Origin: Triatoma infestans
Lineage: Eukaryota; Arthropoda; Insecta; Hemiptera; Reduviidae
Assembly (NCBI GenBank): GCA_011037195.1
Contig: JAAEAF010000117.1
Span: forward strand, 1-64,000
Direction: 5' to 3'
DNA length: 64,000 nt
Under the pieces are notes generated by a model that was not told the origin of the DNA, ran no database searches, and worked only from the letters and a program-made list of their open reading frames with translations. Position 1 is the stretch's first letter; each line of letters opens with the position of its first letter. Made by a program: the position numbers and the translations under genes. Below, piece by piece: positions 11,901-23,900 of this stretch.

Positions 11901-14900
11901 CGAATCCACGCCCCACTCAAGCCACACCTGAGCCACAAACTCAACAGGCTTCTGAATCCACTACTGGTCTTAACAGTTCTCTTCCAAGCAGTCAAGCAAG
12001 CTCTCTCAGCAGTTTCGGAAGTGGTAAGTAAAATAAATTGCTTTAATTGAATGAGAGCATTGATTTCTTTGGTCATTTTTTATTTTTTCATTTAGCTGTT
12101 GGTTGAAAGCAAATGCTAGTGTAATTCAGAATTTAGGCAGATTTTATAATCAAATTTATAATATTCGGTTGGGAAGAGACCTTTGCCCATTATCTCAAGA
12201 GATTTCTTGAGTTTGCTTTAATTTACAGGATTTAAGCTCAGCGGTAATTCTCGTCTACATAATATTTATGGCAATTTTATTTTGCAAAATCTGTTACAGG
12301 CATTTAGAGAATTTTACATCGGTACATTTTTTCCTTTATTTTTTTAGTCACTGAATGCGAACATTTTGTAGATGTATACTGTTTGATTTTTATAATAAAT
12401 CCTTGGTACAAAAACTCAAAGAACCTGCTAGGATGCAATTATTATAGTCCCTTGAAGTTATTGAACTGTTAAATGTAATTTCTACTTTGTTAACTATTTT
12501 GGGTCAACGTATTGGAATTAGAGTCGAATCTCCGACGACTGGTGCAAAAGATGGAAGTATTAGCCACTAGGTTAGATGAGTGAGCTCTTGGTTTCAATTT
12601 GATGGATGAGCCGCTGGTTTAATAATTTGAAAACATAATTACTGCATAGTAGAACTGTAAAGGGTTTCTATTACAGTTTTATAATTTTCGACATAAAGTC
12701 CCTTATTAAATGTTCAAGTCTATTTATAAGAGATTAAATAATATTTAACAATAATTATTGTTTTTATTAGAAATATTTATTTTTATTTAATCTCTAACAT
12801 ATATCTTTGACTAAGAAGTAGCCCAATGCGATTTCGCTCTTACCTGAAACACACTCAGCAAGACATCTGAAAATAAGAGCATGAAGATAAAGCCATATAA
12901 GTCTTCTTCGCGATAGTAAGTAGGTACGAAATAGAGATTGCGCTAGCCCATTTTTAAATAGGTTAAATTGAAGATGATTGCAACTAATCTAAATACTAGC
13001 TTATCCACTACCTTTGGAAGTTCATCTAGATGTTCATGTTTCCATTTCTAAAGTCTTACCCATACTCTTCTATAGATGTTCACCAAATGGCTGAAATTTA
13101 CTTATCTTCAGCAGTGATGACGAACTATTGGTGTGCTTGGAAGAGGGAGCACTAGCTGGGATTATTACAATCTCGCTTGCCATTTAATCGGCTGTCTCGA
13201 CCCCAACCATCAGCACATTGTCCACGCTCCTTTGCAAGGTTACCTGCTAGGAGTCTTACAAATTCAGGCACATAATTTAGCATTTTCTTGAGGAAGATAG
13301 TTTGCACTATCTTGTTGAATCTAAGTAAATCATCATTTTCCAAATTGACAATAAGTATTAAAATTTTTCTGCTGCTTCACTAGTAGCAAGTTAGTAAACA
13401 TCAAAGTTACTTTCATTGGATGTCCAACAGATGCTTTCATTAATTGTGGCATTGGGAACTTTGCCAAGAAATCGTTAAAGAGTCTTAGTATATCCGGCCA
13501 TTGTTTGAGGACATATATTCAGAAGCATGGACATTGTTTTTTCCTTTTTAGCATTTGAAGTGGGCATCCCCTTGCTTTCTAAAAGTTTAGCAGAACGATT
13601 GCAGCTCATTTCAACTACTTCATGGCAATTTTGACAGATTTAATGGGAGTTCTATTGAGAAATTGCACAAGCATTTTTTTTCTGTGAGACTATTTCTCTG
13701 TTGTGTGTTAGTGCGAGAACGCTATTTCCAGAAATCATGGTTAGTTCTCATCATCAGTGATATTTTTTATATTATTTCAGGAAACAATAACGCTGGGCGA
13801 AGTCCTACGGGAGATCCTGATTCAATAGTGTTAAATCTAACACCACTAAATGATCAAACACAGCCAGCAAGTTTGCTTTCAACATTCAAAGCTTCACCAC
13901 CTACTACTGAATCATTAGGTATGTTGTGTACATAAATAATTTTATACTATTGGCTTTGCATGCAAATAGCTGATTCAAAATAAAAAAAGAACTAAATTTC
14001 GTATAGTAATTATTAATTTAGGAATAGTAAAATGCTTTATAAAAACCGAACATTTTTTTTTCTTTTCTTTTATCAGTAGTTATCTAATACTTTTGTAATT
14101 TTTACTTCCTCTTATTCCTAGTAAATTATCGCTATTGTTGCGTTCGTATCAAATTCTCAAAATTCAGTTTTCACTGGGAATATATGTTTTAATGTCGTCT
14201 GATTATGAAAAGATGTTTTTGGCGAATGTTTTGTGTGTGTGAGAGAACAAAAAAAAATTAAAAAACAAAACATCGCAGGAAGCTGAAACTTGATAATCCG
14301 TCAGGATGAAAATTGCCATTCAAGTTTAAAAAAAAAAAAATCGTTGGTGTCGTTTCTGAAAAAATGTCCAAAAACACAGAAACTTATTCTGTGAAGAAGT
14401 ATAACTTCCAATTAATTCAAATTTGGAATCGATTTTCTTCACATTTGGAATTCTAACGATACTTCTAATGTATCTTCTTACGATTTTAATAGATTATGGA
14501 ACCAGGGCCGGATTTGCATATAAGCTAAATAAGCTTATAGGGTGGGCCTCACGTTTGGGACACCCCAAATTTGGTGAACATAAATTATCCATTAATATTT
14601 ACATTAAAAAAATACCAGCATTGCGTGCGACCCATCCACTTATTCAATGATTATTTTATTATTTTAAATTAGTATGGTTAGATAAAATAACAAAAATTTA
14701 GAACTTTAGATTATTCTGATTTTTACAGGTATTATAATAATAATAATAATAATGTGATTTACAAAATTTGGGTAATTATTTTATTTAAAAAATCAATATA
14801 ACACATTTTTAATGATTCAAGAAGAATAAACTCTTGAACTAAATCAAAAAGAGGAAAAAAACAATTTCAAGGACAGAGTCAATGTATTTTATTCTTTTAA

Positions 14901-17900
14901 TTTTTTTCAGAACTTCGTTGTGAGACAATCATCTCAGACATCAACTATGGCAATCTCTGTTCGTCTGCCAGCTGGTAAAGGTCCTTACATTGAACATTAC
15001 CTCATTCAGGCGGGACCGGATGGCCAGCTCAGTCTGGAATCCAGTGATAATAAGTTTCAAAGTATACCAGGTCTTATTGCGCATTATGCACAATGTTGGT
15101 AAGTATTTTGTTTAAATTATTTGAATTTAAATATTTGGTTAAACTAATTATGTTTTCCTTTTCTTTCCTTTTTCATATGAATTTAATGAACAATTAACGA
15201 TTTTGTTTCATAAGTATTTTTTTATCTTATGGCTTCTCATATAACCATTACATTTTGCTTAATAATAAAATTTATTGTTTCCAGTGATGAACTCCCTGTA
15301 CAGCTTACATTACCTAGAGCGATTAGAGATGCAAAAAACCGACAACAGCTCTCATCATTAGCACTTCTTGGCCAAGGTATATAAATATTACATATTAATA
15401 AAACTGTTGACATAATTATGATTATTAGTTTTACGTATTTATTTTGACATGAAGATGGAACTAAATATTATTTAATTGTAGAGTTTTGGCGATATCCAAT
15501 GGCGAATCCACGCCCCACTCAAGCCACACCTGAGCCACAAACTCAACAGGCTTCTGAATCCACTACTGGTCTTAACAGTTCTCTTCCAAGCAGTCAAGCA
15601 AGCTCTCTCAGCAGTTTCGGAAGTGGTAAGTAAAATAAATTGCTTTAATTGAATGAGAGCATTGATTTCTTTGGTCATTTTTTATTTTTTCATTTAGCTG
15701 TTGGTTGAAAGCAAATGCTAGTGTAATTCAGAATTTAGGCAGATTTTATAATCAAATTTATAATATTCGGTTGGGAAGAGACCTTTGCCCATTATCTCAA
15801 GAGATTTCTTGAGTTTGCTTTAATTTACAGGATTTAAGCTCAGCGGTAATTCTCGTCTACATAATATTTATGGCAATTTTATTTTGCAAAATCTGTTACA
15901 GGCATTTAGAGAATTTTACATCGGTACATTTTTTCCTTTATTTTTTTAGTCACTGAATGCGAACATTTTGTAGATGTATACTGTTTGATTTTTATAATAA
16001 ATCCTTGGTACAAAAACTCAAAGAACCTGCTAGGATGCAATTATTATAGTCCCTTGAAGTTATTGAACTGTTAAATGTAATTTCTACTTTGTTAACTATT
16101 TTGGGTCAACGTATTGGAATTAGAGTCGAATCTCCGACGACTGGTGCAAAAGATGGAAGTATTAGCCACTAGGTTAGATGAGTGAGCTCTTGGTTTCAAT
16201 TTGATGGATGAGCCGCTGGTTTAATAATTTGAAAACATAATTACTGCATAGTAGAACTGTAAAGGGTTTCTATTACAGTTTTATAATTTTCGACATAAAG
16301 TCCCTTATTAAATGTTCAAGTCTATTTATAAGAGATTAAATAATATTTAACAATAATTATTGTTTTTATTAGAAATATTTATTTTTATTTAATCTCTAAC
16401 ATATATCTTTGACTAAGAAGTAGCCCAATGCGATTTCGCTCTTACCTGAAACACACTCAGCAAGACATCTGAAAATAAGAGCATGAAGATAAAGCCATAT
16501 AAGTCTTCTTCGCGATAGTAAGTAGGTACGAAATAGAGATTGCGCTAGCCCATTTTTAAATAGGTTAAATTGAAGATGATTGCAACTAATCTAAATACTA
16601 GCTTATCCACTACCTTTGGAAGTTCATCTAGATGTTCATGTTTCCATTTCTAAAGTCTTACCCATACTCTTCTATAGATGTTCACCAAATGGCTGAAATT
16701 TACTTATCTTCAGCAGTGATGACGAACTATTGGTGTGCTTGGAAGAGGGAGCACTAGCTGGGATTATTACAATCTCGCTTGCCATTTAATCGGCTGTCTC
16801 GACCCCAACCATCAGCACATTGTCCACGCTCCTTTGCAAGGTTACCTGCTAGGAGTCTTACAAATTCAGGCACATAATTTAGCATTTTCTTGAGGAAGAT
16901 AGTTTGCACTATCTTGTTGAATCTAAGTAAATCATCATTTTCCAAATTGACAATAAGTATTAAAATTTTTCTGCTGCTTCACTAGTAGCAAGTTAGTAAA
17001 CATCAAAGTTACTTTCATTGGATGTCCAACAGATGCTTTCATTAATTGTGGCATTGGGAACTTTGCCAAGAAATCGTTAAAGAGTCTTAGTATATCCGGC
17101 CATTGTTTGAGGACATATATTCAGAAGCATGGACATTGTTTTTTCCTTTTTAGCATTTGAAGTGGGCATCCCCTTGCTTTCTAAAAGTTTAGCAGAACGA
17201 TTGCAGCTCATTTCAACTACTTCATGGCAATTTTGACAGATTTAATGGGAGTTCTATTGAGAAATTGCACAAGCATTTTTTTTCTGTGAGACTATTTCTC
17301 TGTTGTGTGTTAGTGCGAGAACGCTATTTCCAGAAATCATGGTTAGTTCTCATCATCAGTGATATTTTTTATATTATTTCAGGAAACAATAACGCTGGGC
17401 GAAGTCCTACGGGAGATCCTGATTCAATAGTGTTAAATCTAACACCACTAAATGATCAAACACAGCCAGCAAGTTTGCTTTCAACATTCAAAGCTTCACC
17501 ACCTACTACTGAATCATTAGGTATGTTGTGTACATAAATAATTTTATACTATTGGCTTTGCATGCAAATAGCTGATTCAAAATAAAAAAAGAACTAAATT
17601 TCGTATAGTAATTATTAATTTAGGAATAGTAAAATGCTTTATAAAAACCGAACATTTTTTTTTCTTTTCTTTTATCAGTAGTTATCTAATACTTTTGTAA
17701 TTTTTACTTCCTCTTATTCCTAGTAAATTATCGCTATTGTTGCGTTCGTATCAAATTCTCAAAATTCAGTTTTCACTGGGAATATATGTTTTAATGTCGT
17801 CTGATTATGAAAAGATGTTTTTGGCGAATGTTTTGTGTGTGTGAGAGAACAAAAAAAAATTAAAAAACAAAACATCGCAGGAAGCTGAAACTTGATAATC

Positions 17901-20900
17901 CGTCAGGATGAAAATTGCCATTCAAGTTTAAAAAAAAAAAAATCGTTGGTGTCGTTTCTGAAAAAATGTCCAAAAACACAGAAACTTATTCTGTGAAGAA
18001 GTATAACTTCCAATTAATTCAAATTTGGAATCGATTTTCTTCACATTTGGAATTCTAACGATACTTCTAATGTATCTTCTTACGATTTTAATAGATTATG
18101 GAACCAGGGCCGGATTTGCATATAAGCTAAATAAGCTTATAGGGTGGGCCTCACGTTTGGGACACCCCAAATTTGGTGAACATAAATTATCCATTAATAT
18201 TTACATTAAAAATAAAAACTTTTTCTCTGTTATAAAGAATTAAATTGTATTTGATATATGTATATACGTATATATCGGGGCAGGTGTTGGTGTAGTGGTT
18301 AGAGAGTGGGCTAGTAAGTAAGTGGGAAGGTCCCCAGCTCGAGTCCCGCGTATAACTGCTCAATTTTATATTGGTTCAAAAATGTTAATAGTAAAGTAGG
18401 TGCTTCCTCCCCCCGTCTACGATACTCAATTTGGTAATTGGACGTTAAGACCGCCTGAAAAAATAGGGATTGCTTTACTTTTTACTTTATTTATATGTTT
18501 GAATCTTTTCAGAATTTCTTTAAAAAATGGAAAAATGTTATTCGTGTTTTTTTATATTTTAATATTCACTTTATTTGAATTGTTCAGTGCTAAATGATAC
18601 TATGAACATGAATAATACTTTACTCCAAAAGGGACTTTGAAAATTAACTATCCCGGAAAGATATTTTAAATAAAAGTTATAGTATGTGTATGTAGCAGCG
18701 GTTCTATTAACCAACGGGTGTGAGCGTTAATGATAGATTTTTTTTTTCTCTATATTTGTAGATTTTTAAATAACTTCCTCCCGTAGAACTCATTAAACTA
18801 AGACGGACCGTGATAAGTATATTATTTTGAATGAAAATTGTATTATTTTTTGGTAAGCGTACTTACACCAATATATAAAATTCAAAGGCTAGGACATTTA
18901 TATATTTGGAGGTACTTGATTTTAACTAACTCAGGTGTAGACACCTGGACACACCATTACTTGAAATGAAAATTTAGTGCTAATGTAGTCTCGCTATCAG
19001 AACCTCCTAAAATCCACTTTTCCGAAATAATGTTTATACATATACATTAAAATAAATATATATACACAGGGAAGAGAATAGCTTAGTGGTTAGCGTACTG
19101 GACTCCCACACGGAGATCCCGGGTTCGAGTCCAGCTGTGTTGCCCTTAGATTTTTTCTTCCTAGGACCCTCTACAGCTCATTGTCCGGTGATGGACAGTG
19201 TTGTTTGTAACGAGAGAACACTGTCCGGAGGCCGGCAGTGCACTGAGAAGGCTCCGGGCGCCAATGACCATAGATGTTCACGCGCCTTAAATTAAAAAAT
19301 ATGTATATACATTCCCAGTTTAAAAAAATCTTTGCAATTTTTTTGGAAAATCGCGACAAAGTGAGAAAAACCATATTCAGTCAAGTCGCACTTCTTGTTG
19401 ATGGTTTTAATCGTAACTATTTATTTTAGGTCCAATGGTGGTGGTACCTTAACGAAGTATTTTTTTTTTGTTTTTTCTTAATGGCGCTACTACCCGCTAG
19501 CGCGAGTCTTGGCCTTCGCCAACAAACTTCGCCATCCGTCTCTATCTTGCGCTGCCATTCTCCACCTACGCACTCCAAGCAGGGTTCGTGCAACCTCATT
19601 GACGCCATCCAATCAACGTAATTTCGGCCTTCCTTTCCTGCGTGTTGCATAAACAAGTTCATCTAGCACGAGTAGCTCGGCTGTGGTCCATCCTGGCAAT
19701 ATGTCCAGCCCAACGCAGTCTGCCCAACACAGTTTGATGAGGCTCACTATGTCTGCCTCTTTATGGATGGCCTTCAATTTATCATTTGTCCTTTGCCTCC
19801 ATGTCTGACCATCTAGTTTGGATCCATAAATTTTCCGAAGGGCTTTTCTTTCAAAAATGCAAAGGGCGATCTCATCCGCCTTCCTCAATGTCCAACATTC
19901 TGAGGCATATGTTATGACCGGACGTACAAGTGTTTTGTAGATCATCGTCTTCGTAGATCTAAATAAGTTTCGACTTTTAAGATATCTGTACAATCCATAA
20001 TAGCATCTGTTGGCGCGTATAACGTTTGAGTTTCCTAAAATTAATCTTCTTTTTTTTTGGATAATTTGCTATATAGATCATTTGCTAAAAACATTTTTTT
20101 TTTTTTTTTTTTTTTTTTTACTCTTGGGATCTCAAGAAATGTACTTGGAGATGGATTCTGTTTGTGGGCTTTGAACATAGATCTTACAAAACTTCTTCCC
20201 TAGGACAGGAAGAATAAAGCCTCTTTACATATAAATCAGTCTGTTGCGCTCTCATGGTTGAGGTGAGACTGTGAACACCGGTCTACGGTACGGTGGTATG
20301 GGGTAAGATCGTATTATCCACCAAGAACGTCCTTGAAAAGGTACAGCATCTAGCCTAGTTACACATAACGGGAGTAATGAGGATTTCTCACAGTTGTAAC
20401 GGAAATATCAACTTCACACCTCTTCAGCTTTAGCTATATATGTTGAAGAGGTGATTGAAATGGGCTTCTTCATAGTGTCTAGGAAGAGTAGTGGAAGCAA
20501 AGGGGCATTGGCGCCCTAGCTACAAGTCCCCTAGGAGTGGAATTACTCTATGAACAGGAAGATTAAGAAGTAAGCTTCACTAAACATTTTTTTTACCAAG
20601 CTCTGGATACCAGAAAGAATTGATTAGAGCAGTGAATCATCTGTTATTAAAGAACATGACTTTGTGTGGTATATGGATGAGTCAAGGAGCTCTGAGGGAA
20701 TCGGTGCTGGAGTATATGGGCCAAGAACCACACACCCGCATTCTATGGGAAATTCCTAGCAACTGGAAGATGTGTCCTGTTAAGTCTCACATGTATCGAA
20801 ATGAGGAGAGTGTATCCTTTCGATAGCCAGACTGCCATTAAAGCACTGAATTTACATGGCATCAACTCGAAAGTAGTAGGAAATGCCTTGGCAAACTCAA

Positions 20901-23900
20901 CTACTTGGGAGTTGAGAAGAAAAAAAAGGAAATAGAGAGAAAGAGAGAGATTAATAACAGAGTTTTCCTGTAATGGATGCCAGCCAGAGAGCATGTTGAC
21001 GTATTCCCTGTCAAGCAAAAGCGCTGTGACCCCCTTCATGAAGCCAGAATCTTATTGTATCCCTTCACTTTCAAGTGACCAGTCTCTTCGATAGGAGCTC
21101 AGAAACGAGGAGAAAGTCAAGAGAACATTGCTCTAGAGAATTCTTCGATGCTGAGGTTAGCTAAGATCTTTCAAGGCAATTATGATGAGGCTTGCATCAA
21201 TCTGAGCAAAATTAAGCTCCGCATGCTGACGGTTTTCCTTTCGGATTACCTGAAGATGATGGGCCTAGTAAGTACCTGTAATTCTGCGGGGAGACAGTAC
21301 AATACATCTCTGTCGTCCAGAGAAGCCTGGCACCTCCCATCTGTTGGAGTAGAATACATCCTCCCCAGAACCTTACCAGATTCGTGGATTCCTTAGGGAA
21401 ATTAATGTGAAATGTATATTATAGTTTGAAATGTGTCACCTCAGGTAACACGGGCCCCAGTAGGAGAGCAAATAGACTTCTTCTAGTCGCAATACACTAT
21501 AACCCTTCTTTTTTTTTTTTTGTTAAAAAAGAAGGAAGTATTTCCGGTGAAAACATTATTTCGAAAATTTAACATGTTCGCAATTCTTTTCTTTCAGTAG
21601 TAAGAGAAAGTAATAATTAGAACATATTTTTTGATGGGATGCGAGAATGTAGTTTGAGATATAAATGGTGCCAACTACCAAAAAGATTAAGAACCGCTGA
21701 TATATAGTTTACTATATGTTAGCTGGAATTACTTTTATTAGAACTTGTTTCTGAAAAATCGATCTTGGAAAAATTATTGAAAAAATTTTTCTTTAAACAT
21801 CTGATTTCTACCATTTTTATTTTAAACTTCTTCGTAAAAATGGATGTTACGAGCATACCGCTAGAGCTGAAGCGTTAAGCGTATATCCGTTTCACTAATA
21901 AATGCTCTTTCCATGTAATTTACGTGTGAGATGTAAATTGGTGGCAGTTAAGGGTAAAGCCATAAAGCGAAAATTCCGATTTTAAGAAGATTCTGATATT
22001 TACCGGAAATGATAGTCGCGTGGGTGTTTTACATATCGTGGATTTTTTTTATTTATTTATTTTTTTGATTACTGAAAAATGTTTTAACATTCCAAGGCAA
22101 TATGATCTTTTTTTTTCATGACAAGAAATGTACTACTGGATGCTGCTGATAATGTTTTTTACATTTTATCAAACTAAGAAGGGGGAATAGTGACACTAGT
22201 GTGATAAAAAAAAAAAAAAAATAGTGACAGGAAGTATGGGTTGTACAGTAATAATATGCATGCACTATATTGGACTCGGTGATTTTGTTGAAGTATGGTT
22301 GTTATGTTGTAATATTGTTGGTGCAGGTGTTACACAAACAACACCATCTGATACAACTACTTCTTCCTCTTCTTGTGCCGTAAGTAGTGTTGCTACCGCT
22401 ACCACTGTCACAGCTTCTTTATCACAAAGAACACCCAGACCAACCCCTCCTAACACGCTTAATCTTATCAGCACTTCAGCTAACAGCAACCCAAGTAAGT
22501 TATCAAAAAAAAAGAAACGTACACAATTTCGTATATTGTTCGTTTTTGCTTTTTTTTTTCTTAACTTTCATATTTAGATTAACAACTTAATTGAATACTT
22601 ACTTTTTATAGAATAAATATCTGAATATGGTACTATTTTTATATTTAATTAAAAGTTGAAACCTAACCTTAAAACCAGTAGATTTATTTGAACCCTAGAC
22701 ATAAAGTAATAAAGGACTTATTCATATGTAGAGATTTAGTAGAAAACCGAAACATTTTTCAGAATTCTTATACAGATCGGTCTTTAATTTATTATATTTT
22801 TTATTTGGCATAAATTTCCATAATTTTATTTCCTCAGATATCAAAACCTCAATAAAAAATATTCTTTAATACTTAACATACAAATTATGTTGACTTTCAG
22901 ATTAAGGAAAGAAAATTCTCTAGCAAAATATTACTTAATATAAGGGAATAAAGAAGGCTTTAAGAAGGGACGAAATCTTTAATATTAAAATTACTTCAGA
23001 TCATAAATGTTTCAATAACAAAATTTTCCAGATTAAGTCTGTTTATTGTGTACGTTGGACTTGCTGGAGAAAATGATATCCTTTTTCTAGCTAAATATAT
23101 TTTTAAAAAATTGAACACTGAATGAGCCATGAAATGCGAAATCTTTGAGCCCTATTTTCCAGCCACATGGTGATGGAAGTCATCCGGAGTTTTTCATCCT
23201 AGCGGCCATAATTTCTAGTTTTTATGCCTGTCTTCCCATTTGAATTATGTATCATATTTGATAGATTTGTCTAGTTTTAAAAACCAAAAAAATCATTGGA
23301 ACATTAATACTATAATCTTTTTATCGAAGCAATATGAAGTTTTCTTTTAATGAATTACTTATCATAAATATATTTCATTCATACAATGTCTGTTTTGCAA
23401 ATTGTTCGACAGATTGTAAATCAGTATCAAGTCCACCTCCATTACTGGGTGTTGTGCCAACAAAAACTCCTCCACCACCACCTCCAAGATGGTCTAAACC
23501 TGCTCCAAATTTTACCGTAACTACTACGGTTACGTTCTCGATGACTGAAACTTCTACATCTCCACCTCCAAATGTAGAGCTTCTCTCTCCACAGGTATAT
23601 TTTTTATTTATTTATATATATGTAACTTAATAAGCAGTTGGAGAATTAGGAATCTCTTTGGTAAATAAGATTTTGGATCTGCTTTATAAAAGTTTTTCTG
23701 TTTGTTTTTTTTATAATCAAGATCAACATAAAAATAAAACTTTTGGATTTGCTCTCTTTCATTAGGAAGACAGCATAAATTACCACTTTTAAATGTAATG
23801 GAATTCTTTTTCAGGGACGCTTGTACATGTATCAAAGATTATTTTAACTCAGTCGAAAAAAATTATTACTTTAGTGACGGAGGATTCATTACACAATAGT

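Larger units (their letters stand above)
11007..14608 (+). repeat. tandem duplication unit, copy 1 (3602 bp)
   Basis: This is the first unit of a head-to-tail duplication, repeated at 14609-18210 with a constant offset of 3602. Exons, intron sequence, an A13 homopolymer and an ATA microsatellite compared by eye are identical in both copies. The unit starts in a short A run inside a dispersed repeat (homologous to 36510-36720). It ends just after a hAT-like terminal sequence, again in an A run. It contains sprint exons 2-5. Confidence 0.95.
14609..18210 (+). repeat. tandem duplication unit, copy 2 (3602 bp)
   Basis: This is the second unit, identical to 11007-14608 wherever compared. The junction at about 14606-14612 is a run of seven A; the outer right edge at about 18208-18212 is a run of five A, so the exact breakpoint is ambiguous by a few bases. 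Such perfect identity, including low-complexity tracts, suggests a very recent event, an allelic (haplotype) duplication retained by the assembler, or an assembly error. Confidence 0.95.

Noticed and set aside
13152..13343. 63-codon minus-strand ORF repeated at 16754-16945, taken as a conserved small gene
   Set aside because: The repetition is entirely explained by the 3602-bp duplication; no domain or homologue recognised.
19075..19140. Functional tRNA gene at the head of the SINE
   Set aside because: A and B boxes are present, but the sequence runs directly into the SINE body and A-rich tail shared by other copies.
22224..22577. 117-codon + strand ORF as an independent gene
   Set aside because: Its central part is sprint exon 6; the ends are intron read-through beyond the splice sites.
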